Assembly (NCBI GenBank): GCA_964537825.1
Contig: CAZIDL010000018.1
Coordinates: 1 to 39,434 of the forward strand
DNA: 39,434 nt
Source: CAZIDL01 sp964537825
Lineage (GTDB): Bacteria > Bacteroidota > Bacteroidia > Flavobacteriales_D > CAYVSK01
Direction of reading: 5' to 3'
In this document: in pieces, positions 17,133 through 25,223 of the stretch
Layout of the letters: the number at the start of each line of letters is the position of its first letter
How positions within the stretch are numbered: position 1 is the stretch's first letter
Made by a program: the position numbers and the translations under genes
Notes under the pieces: generated by a model
What the model was told of the DNA's origin: nothing
What the model saw: only the letters and a program-made list of their open reading frames with translations
The model's database searches: none

Positions 17133-17245
17133 CGTATCGGGTCTTTCCAGATCTTTACTTTGTGACGAAAAAATCTTCCAAAAGGATGTACGAAAGCCTA
17201 TTTAAATTCCTTTTCCCCTTTTTTCCAATGCTTTCTATCGGTTAC

Positions 17246-19429
17246 ATGCTTGAAAGGCTGAAGATGTTCTCCTCAATGAGCTCCATCCTTCTCCTTTTTT
17301 TACTTCTTTTCCCGGGATCGCTCCCTTGTCAGCAGCCATGGGTCTCCGAGGAGGTCCGGGAACGCTTTCATCCGGAGGAGGGGCTGCCTTGGTTCATGAA
17401 GGACGGAAGGCCGGATTCGCTCGATGTCCTTCGCTACAGGGTCGATATCCATGGGATTGACCGAGAAGCGGGGACCCTGGAGGGGAATTGCCGGATCCGG
17501 GCAAGGGTGCTGAAGAAAGGGGTCGAAGCTTTTTCCTTCGATCTAGCGGGGTTTAAGGTCCGGCGCGTCAGGCTCGGGGAAAGGCCGATCGCTTTTGACC
17601 GGAACGGTCAAAAGCTTTCACTGAATTTCGATACACCCCTCCCAAAAGGGGATACGGTCGAGTTCCGGGTCTCTTATGAAGGAGAACCTGTGATCGACGA
17701 AACCGGATGGGGAGGAACCTACTTCCGCAATGGTTATGTCTTCAACTTGGGTGTTGGTTTCGGAGCCAAGCCCCATAGTTATGGCCGGACTTGGTACCCT
17801 TGCGTGGATAATTTCCAGGAACGAGCAAGCTATCGATTCCGGGTCACTGCCCCGGAAGGAGAGAAGGCGGTCTGCAGTGGGATCCTGCAGGAAGTGGTCG
17901 ATGTGGAGACCGGAAAAGTGTGGCATTGGGAGTTGGAGAAGCGGGTTCCCCCTTATCTCGTTTCTTTTGCCATCGGCCCTTTCGCCACGCTCGAAAAGAG
18001 CTATGAGAGCCGGACGGGTGAAACGATCCCGATCCGCCTGGATGTAGCTCCTGAAGATAGCACAAAGGCGGTCAGGTCCTTCGCTCATCTGAAAGAAGCG
18101 ATCGCTCTCTACGAGGAACGGTATGGACCTTATCGATGGCCGCGGGTGGGTTATGTGAGCGTTCCTTTTCCATCGGGGGCCATGGAGCATGCGACGAACA
18201 TCGCTTATCCGAGCGCTTCAGTGAACGGTACGCACCGTTCGGACGATCTCATGGTCCATGAACTTTCCCATAGTTGGTGGGGCAATCTTGTGACCTGTGC
18301 TACTCCTTGGGATATGTGGATCAACGAGGGAATGGCCACCTTCAGTGAGTTCTTGTTCAGGGAGCGAATGGACGGTAAGAATGGATACATGGAAGCGGTG
18401 AAGAAGAATCATAAAAAGGTGCTCCGAAGTGCTCATCTTCAGGATGGGAATGAGCATCGCTCTGTTTACGGGATCCCGCATCGATACACTTATGGGGCCC
18501 ACGTTTATGATAAAGGAGCGGATGTGGTCCGGACCTTCCGTTACATGATCGGTGATAGCCTCTTCTTCCCTCCGCTTCAAAGGATCCTGTCGGAACATCC
18601 ATATGAGAACCTGTACACCCAAGAGCTCGGAAAACTTTGGCAACGTTACAGCGAACGCCCGATGAAGGCTTATTTCGAGGAATGGTTGCTAAGGCCCGGT
18701 TTCCCTCACTTTCGGGTGCGATCCTTCGATGCGGAGAAGGTGGAAGGGCGCTTTCACGTCCAGGTGGAATTGGAACAGCGCATGACCCACGCTTCTGAGC
18801 CTTACCGGATGGTACCGGTGGAGCTCTTCTTTCACGGGGCGAAGGGTCAAGAAGGGAGCGAAAGGGTCCGTATCTCTGAAAAGAGCCGAACGGTGGAACT
18901 TCAGCTTCCTTTTAAGCCAGTGCATGTAGCGGCCGATCCGGGAGGAAGGCTTGCCCAGTCGATGATCACCGACACTGCTACGGTCCGGAAAGGTGGGGTG
19001 CGTTCCTTCGACCACGTGGATGCCAAGTTGGATCTTGACGGGCCCTTGGATCCTTTCCACATCCAGTTCAGGCAGCATTTCATCGAAGCAGAGGTGGGAA
19101 AAGAGCTCCGTGGGCAATACCGGATATCGAAGACGCGCTTTTGGTCGGTCCGAGGGACCTATCCCCGGGATAGTAGCATGCGTGTGATCTTCAATGTAGA
19201 TGGAAGGCGTGTCAAAGGGGTCCACCCTGAAGCGGTCTTTTTCGCTGCTTCCGAAGGGGAGTTCGACGAGGGAGAACTTCTTTTGCTCCATCGACCTCGA
19301 GGTAAAGAGCGATGGAAGCTCTGTGATAACTGCCGCATCCTGGATCGGGGCGATCCGACGGACGGAAAGGCCCGTATCCTCCTCATCGGAGGAATGAAGG
19401 GAGATTTTGCTTTAGCCCTGCCAAAATGA
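17246..19429 (+). CDS. Secreted M1-family zinc aminopeptidase
   Basis: 727 residues from ATG 17246. The zinc site is complete: HELSH (338-342) with Glu 361 in NEGMATFSE. The exopeptidase loop GAMEH (311-315) replaces the usual GAMEN. The N-terminal beta domain (about 45-220) precedes the thermolysin-like domain; the part after about 490 is a beta-rich tail with no T9SS sorting signal. The frame extends upstream to GTG 17162, but the Met at 17246 yields a good signal peptide (MLERLKMFSSM, then ILLLFLLLFPGSLPC), so I prefer it; 17264 is also possible. The enzyme probably removes N-terminal residues from peptides in the periplasm or outside the cell. Monocistronic, convergent with the YdjM-type gene. 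Confidence 0.9.
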   Translation: MLERLKMFSSMSSILLLFLLLFPGSLPCQQPWVSEEVRERFHPEEGLPWFMKDGRPDSLDVLRYRVDIHGIDREAGTLEGNCRIRARVLKKGVEAFSFDLAGFKVRRVRLGERPIAFDRNGQKLSLNFDTPLPKGDTVEFRVSYEGEPVIDETGWGGTYFRNGYVFNLGVGFGAKPHSYGRTWYPCVDNFQERASYRFRVTAPEGEKAVCSGILQEVVDVETGKVWHWELEKRVPPYLVSFAIGPFATLEKSYESRTGETIPIRLDVAPEDSTKAVRSFAHLKEAIALYEERYGPYRWPRVGYVSVPFPSGAMEHATNIAYPSASVNGTHRSDDLMVHELSHSWWGNLVTCATPWDMWINEGMATFSEFLFRERMDGKNGYMEAVKKNHKKVLRSAHLQDGNEHRSVYGIPHRYTYGAHVYDKGADVVRTFRYMIGDSLFFPPLQRILSEHPYENLYTQELGKLWQRYSERPMKAYFEEWLLRPGFPHFRVRSFDAEKVEGRFHVQVELEQRMTHASEPYRMVPVELFFHGAKGQEGSERVRISEKSRTVELQLPFKPVHVAADPGGRLAQSMITDTATVRKGGVRSFDHVDAKLDLDGPLDPFHIQFRQHFIEAEVGKELRGQYRISKTRFWSVRGTYPRDSSMRVIFNVDGRRVKGVHPEAVFFAASEGEFDEGELLLLHRPRGKERWKLCDNCRILDRGDPTDGKARILLIGGMKGDFALALPK

Positions 19430-19468
19430 CCCGGGAGGATGGGTCCCAATTCTAACCCTGATTTCCCT

Positions 19469-20572
19469 TTAAATATCAGAAGTTAGATCTGACCGAAGTT
19501 CCTCTTCTTTACTATTGGAGGTGGAGTTAGGATCGGAATCAGACTTGCTCTTGGGCACTCCCTTCCAAATGCAGTTCAGGAAGGCTTGGAAGTCCCCTTC
19601 TTTCAGGCCCATCGCTTCTTCGATCCGTTCGATCTTGGGCGGTGCATGATCCCGGAGTTGGATCCGGTAGGTGAAGACGGGTTTTGCGCGATCGGGTTCC
19701 CAAAAGAAGAGTTCGCCGAAGCGGAGGTCGTAAAAGCGTAGGTTTTGGCCTTTTCCCTCTTCCACAGCGTAGTAGCCTTTCGAGATCTCGATAAGCCCCT
19801 GGACGTTCGCGTAGTTCCGCGATCCCTTCAATAGTTCGTGTTGCCCTTCGATCTTCCGGAGATCGATCGGCTGTTCTGGAGCCAAGAGGGTATGGTACCC
19901 GATCAGATAGTTCCCCTCGTCGGTTCGGGCTATGGCGGACCAAAGGAAGTTGTTCAACGGGGTGGGGCGGGTTCGGTGATCCACTACTTGCTCCTCGGTC
20001 TTGCTCAGCTCCCCTTCGAAGCTATGATCCATATAGGCCTTGTTGGCAAGTGTGAGGCCCAAGTAAGTACTGCTGATCAGAAGCCCGGCCCAAATGAGCT
20101 TAACGCGTGTTCTTTCCCGTTCGCGAAGGAGGATAGCAGCGATCAGAAAGGCGAGGAGGGGAAGCGTATAAAAGGGGTCGATCACGAAGATGCTCTCCCA
20201 GGCGATCCGTGTGCCGAATGGCCAAAAGAGTCGGGTCCCCCAGGTCGTGAAGCAATCGAGGAGGGCATGGGTGATCAGGACCAGGAATGCAAAAAGGCCC
20301 CACTTGCTGCGTCCGATAAGGGGTTTCGAATGGATCTTCGGGAAAAGGTGAGCGAGGAGGATGGAGAGTGGAAGGAGAAGGGTGATCGAATGGCTCGGTC
20401 CGCGGTGGAATTGCGTAAAGGCCACGATATCCATGAAGGGATAAGCGAGGATATCCAGATCGGGGAGGGTTCCCAATACAGCACCCCATATCCATGCTCG
20501 ATGCCCTGCCCGGCGTCCGATACAGGCTTCGCCAACGGCCGCTCCAAGCGTGAGCTGCGTCAGCGAATCCAA
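19469..20572 (-). CDS. YdjM/DUF457-type membrane protein (putative metal-dependent hydrolase)
   Basis: 367 residues. The N-terminus MDSLTQLTLGAAVGEACIGR, followed by GAVLGTLPDLDIL, HRGPSHS and THALLDCFTTWGTRLFWPF, is the signature of the inner-membrane YdjM (LexA-regulated) family, whose conserved His and Asp residues suggest metal binding. About four transmembrane segments are visible: TLLLPLSILLAHLF, GLFAFLVLITHALL, FYTLPLLAFLIAAILL, LIWAGLLISSTYLGLTL. A soluble C-terminal domain follows (about 185-367) and ends in a Ser/Asp-rich tail. The start codon is TTG at 20572; no in-frame ATG exists nearby and the family motif begins exactly there. It follows the PorE-like gene after 10 nt and is probably the last gene of a three-gene operon. 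The true biochemical activity of this family is not established. Confidence 0.85.
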   Translation of the reverse strand: MDSLTQLTLGAAVGEACIGRRAGHRAWIWGAVLGTLPDLDILAYPFMDIVAFTQFHRGPSHSITLLLPLSILLAHLFPKIHSKPLIGRSKWGLFAFLVLITHALLDCFTTWGTRLFWPFGTRIAWESIFVIDPFYTLPLLAFLIAAILLRERERTRVKLIWAGLLISSTYLGLTLANKAYMDHSFEGELSKTEEQVVDHRTRPTPLNNFLWSAIARTDEGNYLIGYHTLLAPEQPIDLRKIEGQHELLKGSRNYANVQGLIEISKGYYAVEEGKGQNLRFYDLRFGELFFWEPDRAKPVFTYRIQLRDHAPPKIERIEEAMGLKEGDFQAFLNCIWKGVPKSKSDSDPNSTSNSKEEELRSDLTSDI

Positions 20573-20582
20573 AGGGATCCCT

Positions 20583-22781
20583 TCATTTCTCGATCACCTT
20601 GAACTCGGTGCGCCGGTTCTTTTGGCGTCCTTCCTCGGTATCGTTCGTGGCGATCGGCTTGGTCTCTCCATACCCCTTGGCCTCAAGGCGGTCTTTGGAG
20701 ATGCCGTGCTCGACCAGGTGATCCACGACCGACTTGGCCCGCCTTTGTGAAAGGTCCTGGTTGTAGGCTTTGCTCCCTTGACTGTCGGTGTGACCTGAGA
20801 TCTCGATCTTGATCCCGGAATGCTTTTCGAGCATCTTGATCAAGCGCTCCAGTTCAGCCTTCGAAGCATCCCTCAACGTGGCTTTATCGAGATCGAAGAA
20901 GATGTTCTTGAGCACGATGCTCTTTCCGATCTCGATCTTCTTCAGTTCGATGTTCTTGGTGACCTCCTGATAGGCGGCGGAGTCCGGGATGTTGAAGTTC
21001 TCGGAATGGAAGAGATAACCGTCCTTTTCCACGTGGATGGCGTAGTTCTTCCCCGCTGGGAGGGAGACCATGTACTTTCCGTTCTTCTCACCGGATTTGG
21101 TCTTGGATATCTTTTTGGTGGTCTTGTTGTCGATCAGTTGGATCTTAGCTTCCAGGGATTCTCCGCTCTTTGCGTCCTTTACTTTTCCTTTTAGGATCGT
21201 CAGACTGGCAGAACTGCTCTCTTTCACTTTCGGTTCGATCACCTCTTCCTTGATGGGTTTGTTCCGGCTGGCCAAAAGCTTATCCTCGGTCATGAGGACC
21301 GGCTCCTTTTCCGGACCGAGGAAGGTGATCTTGTAGAGATCCTTTTCCCCGTAGCCTTCCTTTTTAAAAGAGGTGTAATAGCCATGCCTCCCGCTACCAC
21401 CGACCACCAAAAAGACATCGTTATCGGGTGTGTTCACGGGATATCCGATGTTCTCGGGCGTACTCCAGCTGTTGTCGTTGGTCTTGGTGGCCTTGAAGAT
21501 ATCGAAACCGCCCATCGTGTTGTGCCCCTGGGAAGAGAAATAGATCGTCTTGCCGTCCGGGTGGAGGTAAACGCCGTCCTCATCGTAAGGGGTGTTGATG
21601 GTCGGGCCAAGGTTCTTCAGGTTCGTCCATTCTTCATCCTCTTCATCCCATTCGACCACCCAGATGTCCTTGCTATGCTCGCTTGGATTGTTGCTCGCCA
21701 AAAGGGGGCGGGGAGTGTTTTTACCGCGGTTCCCTTCGGGGCGTGTGCTCACGAAATAGAGTTTTTCGCCATCGAAGGAGAAATCCCCTGAATTTTCGAA
21801 ATAGTCGCTGTTCACCGGGTCATCGAGCTCTTCGGGATCGCTCCAGCCTTCTTGAGTGCTCTTGGAAATGTAGATGTTCCCATCCCCGCTTCGGTCCGGT
21901 CGATAGATCAGGAGTTGCTTTCCGTCCGGTGATAGGCTTACGATGGCATCGTTGTCCTCGGTGTTGATCGGTGGGTCGAAGTTCTCTGCTTCCCCCCAAT
22001 TCCCGTCCGTTCTTCGTTTCGAATAATAGATGTCCTCGTAGTAGGAGCTCATTCCGGGCATCTTCTCTCCACCTGTCGTCCCTTTCCTTCTCGAGGTGAA
22101 CATGAGAAAGTTCTCGTCCGGACTGATGACAGCTCCGTATTCGGGATATTTCGAGTTGATGCTGTCCCCGAGGTTGTCGATCCAGACCCTTGTCGGCTCC
22201 TGAATGAGCCTTTGTCCTGTCTGAGCTTCTTTTATACGTTTTTTGACAAGCTCCTTTTCCACCTTCAGGTCCTCCTGGTCCTTTTTGCGCCTTAGCTGGC
22301 GGTGATAGTCCTTATAGGCTTTTTCTGCTTTGTTCCATTGTCCGTCCAGGTGATACCCCCTACCCAGAAAGAACTTGATCCGGGGATGTACGTCCGGGTT
22401 GAGCGCATGAGCTTGCTTGAAATATTCGAGGGCTTTGAACTTTTGATTGGACCGTAGGTAGCATTTCCCCATTCCGAAGTGGAGGGAAGCGCTGTTGGAA
22501 TTGACCTCGTAAGCCTTTTTGTACTTCGCGAGGGCCTTTTCCCACATGTGCGGGTTGTTCCGAATGATCTGGTTCCCTTCTTCCACCCAATCGGTCACGT
22601 TCCGGTAAGCGTGACGCCAGCTCCTCCACCTTTCCGTTTTGCCCAGGGAATCATCGAAGTGCTTCTTGAAGGCGCTCCGCTCAAAGGGAATGTTCGGTTC
22701 ATCCTCCTTTTGGGCTTTTAGAGGAAGGGTGAAAAGGAGGCCTGAGGCCAGGACCGCTATGCTCGTGATATTCCGGATCAT
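20583..22781 (-). CDS. PorE-like TPR / beta-propeller / regulatory-like / OmpA-domain protein
   Basis: 732 residues from ATG 22781 (a TTG four codons upstream is rejected because ATG forms the ATGA overlap with the upstream gene). Signal peptide to about KAQ24; TPR hairpins about 45-190 (YKKAYEVNSNSASLHFGMGKC, FKALEYFKQAHALNP); PD40-type beta-propeller about 210-490 (YGAVISPDENFLMFTSRR, AIVSLSPDGKQLLIYR, DGVYLHPDGKTIYFSSQG); a carboxypeptidase-regulatory-like beta domain about 520-595 (KGKVKDAKSGESLEAKI); OmpA peptidoglycan-binding domain about 620-730 (FFDLDKATL, ISGHTDSQGSKAYNQDLSQRRA). The same four-domain order is known for PorE of Porphyromonas gingivalis, a T9SS component that ties the machine to peptidoglycan. 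PorE there is a lipoprotein; here no lipobox cysteine is seen. Several paralogues of this architecture may exist per genome, so orthology is not proven. Confidence 0.85.
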   Translation of the reverse strand: MIRNITSIAVLASGLLFTLPLKAQKEDEPNIPFERSAFKKHFDDSLGKTERWRSWRHAYRNVTDWVEEGNQIIRNNPHMWEKALAKYKKAYEVNSNSASLHFGMGKCYLRSNQKFKALEYFKQAHALNPDVHPRIKFFLGRGYHLDGQWNKAEKAYKDYHRQLRRKKDQEDLKVEKELVKKRIKEAQTGQRLIQEPTRVWIDNLGDSINSKYPEYGAVISPDENFLMFTSRRKGTTGGEKMPGMSSYYEDIYYSKRRTDGNWGEAENFDPPINTEDNDAIVSLSPDGKQLLIYRPDRSGDGNIYISKSTQEGWSDPEELDDPVNSDYFENSGDFSFDGEKLYFVSTRPEGNRGKNTPRPLLASNNPSEHSKDIWVVEWDEEDEEWTNLKNLGPTINTPYDEDGVYLHPDGKTIYFSSQGHNTMGGFDIFKATKTNDNSWSTPENIGYPVNTPDNDVFLVVGGSGRHGYYTSFKKEGYGEKDLYKITFLGPEKEPVLMTEDKLLASRNKPIKEEVIEPKVKESSSASLTILKGKVKDAKSGESLEAKIQLIDNKTTKKISKTKSGEKNGKYMVSLPAGKNYAIHVEKDGYLFHSENFNIPDSAAYQEVTKNIELKKIEIGKSIVLKNIFFDLDKATLRDASKAELERLIKMLEKHSGIKIEISGHTDSQGSKAYNQDLSQRRAKSVVDHLVEHGISKDRLEAKGYGETKPIATNDTEEGRQKNRRTEFKVIEK

Positions 22782-23908
22782 TTGAGCTCGCAAGTGTTCT
22801 TGTAGTATTTCCCGGCATTCCCGACCCCCCTCTTTTGGGCTTTTTTCCAGTCCTTGCAGGCTCCTTCCACATTACGGAGCATTTCGCGGGCGATCCCACG
22901 GTTCAGATAGATATAGCCGTTGTCCGGGTTCAGCTCCATGGCTTTGTTGCAAGCGCTCACGGCCTTTTCCCATTCTTTGATGCCAATGTAGGCCGCTGCC
23001 TTATTAAGGTAGGCCATGCTGTATTCCTGGTCGATGCTGATCGCCTTATCGAAATCGGTGATCGCTTCTTTGTAACGACCGAGCTCGTATTTCGCCTTTC
23101 CGCGGTTGTTGAGAGCGATGGGATCCTTGTCGTTAAGCCGTATTGCCTGATCGTATTCCCCGATGGCCTTTTCGTATTCCCCTTTCTTCCGATAGGCCGA
23201 GCCGAGGTTGTTGTAGACGAAGGCCAGCGAAGCATCTACTCTTATGGCCTCCTCGTAATCCTGGATCGCACCTTCGATATCTCCTTTTTTCAGCTTGCTG
23301 CTCCCCCGGTCGTTATAGGCGTATGCATGTTCAGGATCGCGATCGATCGCTTCGCTAAAAGCGTCGATGGCCTTATCATATGCTTTTTGTCCGAAATGGA
23401 TCACGCCGATCTTGTAGTGGTATTTGGCCGTTTCTGCATCCCGTTCAGCAGCTTTTTCAAAGTCCTTCACAGCTCCCTTCAGATCCCCTAGTTGCCTTTT
23501 CATCCGTCCCCGCTGGTAATAGGCCTTATAGGTCTTAAAGGAACTGTCCTTCAGTTCGATCACCTTATCGAAGGCCTGTATGGCCTTCTCTTTCTTCCCC
23601 ATTTCGGCAAGGACGTTCCCTTTGTTGAAATGGGCCCGCACGTAATCAGGTTCCCAGTTGATCACGGAATCGAAGCGGTTCAGTGCCCCTTTCAGGTCCC
23701 CGTCGCTGAATAGCTCGACGCCTTTGTTGTAGGCATCGTCCGCCCTCGGATGAACGAACTCGCTGGAATCCCCGCTCAGCGAATCGAGCTTTTCCATGAC
23801 CGAGCCATCCTTGCCCTTTCCGCTTGCCGTGTCATTTTGGGCAAAAAGGGATAGCGGGGTGAAAAGAAGAAGAATGAGCAGGGGGTTGGTGATCTTGGTC
23901 GTTAACAT
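22778..23908 (-). CDS. Periplasmic TPR-repeat protein
   Basis: 376 residues from ATG 23908, which starts a clean signal peptide (MLTTKITNPLLILLLFTPLS, cut near LFAQ). The frame is open for a further 76 codons upstream, but that extension is low-complexity, includes the hairpin DNA at 23957-23978 and would hide the signal peptide. After a Ser/Asp-rich linker, about nine canonical TPRs follow, with the standard W/Y-x-G-Y/F-A-P pattern: YVRAHFNKGNVLAEMGKKEK, HAYAYNDRGSSKLKKGDIEG, LAFVYNNLGSAYRKKGEYEK, IALNNRGKAKYELGRYKE. The stop overlaps the ATG of the PorE-like gene (ATGA), so they are coupled and probably partners. First gene of the operon that ends with the YdjM-type protein. Confidence 0.87.
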   Translation of the reverse strand: MLTTKITNPLLILLLFTPLSLFAQNDTASGKGKDGSVMEKLDSLSGDSSEFVHPRADDAYNKGVELFSDGDLKGALNRFDSVINWEPDYVRAHFNKGNVLAEMGKKEKAIQAFDKVIELKDSSFKTYKAYYQRGRMKRQLGDLKGAVKDFEKAAERDAETAKYHYKIGVIHFGQKAYDKAIDAFSEAIDRDPEHAYAYNDRGSSKLKKGDIEGAIQDYEEAIRVDASLAFVYNNLGSAYRKKGEYEKAIGEYDQAIRLNDKDPIALNNRGKAKYELGRYKEAITDFDKAISIDQEYSMAYLNKAAAYIGIKEWEKAVSACNKAMELNPDNGYIYLNRGIAREMLRNVEGACKDWKKAQKRGVGNAGKYYKNTCELK

Positions 23909-23956
23909 TGGTGCTTCTAATATATAAAGGATCTTTGGACTTCCTGATCCTGATCG

Positions 23957-23978
23957 GCCGATGCCGGCAGGCATCGGC
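23957..23978. repeat. GC-rich inverted repeat, 9-bp arms
   Basis: GCCGATGCC (23957-23965) and GGCATCGGC (23970-23978) are perfect inverted arms around GGCA. It lies in the divergent region between the TPR gene and the M42 peptidase gene, with further small palindromes at 23992-23999 (GAACGTTC) and 24009-24020 (GGAGCTAGCTCC). It has no T tract on either side, so it is not an ordinary terminator. Confidence 0.7.
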
Positions 23979-24084
23979 ATCGATACCGCTTGAACGTTCG
24001 AAGCTAGCGGAGCTAGCTCCTTTTTCAGGGCTAAAAGGGCTTGCCATTCTGATGGGAATATTGGGAATAGCGGAGGCATGCCCA

Positions 24085-24113
24085 TTTGTAGGGAAGAAAG
24101 ATCCGTACCTTCG
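24085..24113 (+). promoter_or_regulatory. Bacteroidota-type promoter of the M42 peptidase operon
   Basis: TTTG (24085-24088), a 17-nt spacer and TACCTTCG (24106-24113) match the Bacteroidota TTTG / TAnnTTTG pattern with one mismatch. The ATG at 24135 follows 21 nt later, which also argues against an upstream in-frame start at 24078. Confidence 0.65.
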
Positions 24114-24134
24114 CTTTCCCTAAGCCGAGCAACC

Positions 24135-25217
24135 ATGAGCCCACCTATCGATCAAAACGCACGCGATTTCCTCGAGGATTACCTCAACACCTATTCCCCT
24201 ACGGGGATGGAGGAGGCCGGTCAACGCAAGTGGCTCGACTACATCAAACCCTATATCGACGATCATATCGTGGATGATTACGGGAGCGTAGCCGGGATCG
24301 TTGGCCCTGGAAAGGATCAGAAGGTGGCCATCGAAGCCCATGCCGACGAGATCTCCTGGCGGATCCATTACATCACCGATGATGGTTTTATTTATCCGAT
24401 CCGTAACGGAGGCTCCGATCATCAGATCGCTCCTTCCAAACGGGTACGGATCCATACGGCGGACGGGACCGTCCCGGCCGTCTTTGGATGGCCTGCTATC
24501 CACACGCGCGATCGAGCCAATGAGGTGGGACCTAAAGCGGACAATATATTTCTTGATGCGGGTTGCGACTCCAAGGAGGAATTGGAAAAATTAGGGGTCC
24601 ACGTTGGATGCCTGATCACCTACGAGGATGGCTTCGACGAGCTGAACGATCGTTATTACATGGGCCGGGCTCTCGACAATCGGATCGGGGGTTTTGCCAT
24701 CGCTCAGGTCCTGAAAGGGCTCCACGAAGAAGGGATCGAATTGCCATTCACCCTTTACGTGGTGAACGCGGTCCAGGAAGAGGTCGGAGCTCGTGGGGCC
24801 GGGATGATCAGCGAGCGGATCCGCCCCGATATGGCCATCGTCACGGATGTTTGCCACGATACACGGACGCCGATGATCGATAAGATCAAGAACGGGGATT
24901 TCAAGGCCGGCGATGGGCCGGTGCTCACCTATGCGCCCTCCGTCCAGAACAAGCTCCTGGAACTCATCGTGGAAGCTGCGCAAAAGGAGAACATCGCCTT
25001 TCAGCGGCGGGCGGCCTCGAGGGCGACCGGTACGGATACCGATGCATTCGCTTATTCCAGCGAAGGTGTTCCTTCAGCCCTCATCCAGCTGCCTCAGCGC
25101 TACATGCACACGACGGTGGAGATGGTCCACAAGGAGGATCTCCAGGACTTGATCCGCTTGATCACGGCTGTGCTGAAGAACATCGAAGCCGATCAGGACC
25201 TCCGTTATTTTCACTGA
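24135..25217 (+). CDS. M42-family metallo-aminopeptidase (glutamyl aminopeptidase / cellulase M type)
   Basis: 360 residues, normal for the family and without a signal peptide, so cytosolic. Dinuclear metal-site residues can be placed: His 69 in EAHADE, the bridging Asp 181 in GRALDNRIGG, general base Glu 215 with ligand Glu 216 in VQEEVGARG, Asp 238 in TDVCHD, and His 325 in YMHTTVE. These enzymes form large oligomers that trim peptides from the N-terminus, downstream of proteasome-like proteases. The start at 24135 is placed 21 nt after a good promoter box. The BtuF-like gene follows after 6 nt and is probably cotranscribed. Confidence 0.93.
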   Translation: MSPPIDQNARDFLEDYLNTYSPTGMEEAGQRKWLDYIKPYIDDHIVDDYGSVAGIVGPGKDQKVAIEAHADEISWRIHYITDDGFIYPIRNGGSDHQIAPSKRVRIHTADGTVPAVFGWPAIHTRDRANEVGPKADNIFLDAGCDSKEELEKLGVHVGCLITYEDGFDELNDRYYMGRALDNRIGGFAIAQVLKGLHEEGIELPFTLYVVNAVQEEVGARGAGMISERIRPDMAIVTDVCHDTRTPMIDKIKNGDFKAGDGPVLTYAPSVQNKLLELIVEAAQKENIAFQRRAASRATGTDTDAFAYSSEGVPSALIQLPQRYMHTTVEMVHKEDLQDLIRLITAVLKNIEADQDLRYFH

Positions 25218-25223
25218 TCGCTT

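Noticed and set aside
17162..17245. GTG start and N-terminal extension of the M1 peptidase
   Set aside because: The extension gives an oddly long two-part hydrophobic N-terminus, and a TTACTTTG box (17155-17162) overlaps the GTG. The Met at 17246 gives a normal signal peptide.
23909..24136. 76-codon N-terminal extension of the TPR protein
   Set aside because: The extension spans palindromic DNA and would bury the clean signal peptide that starts at 23908.
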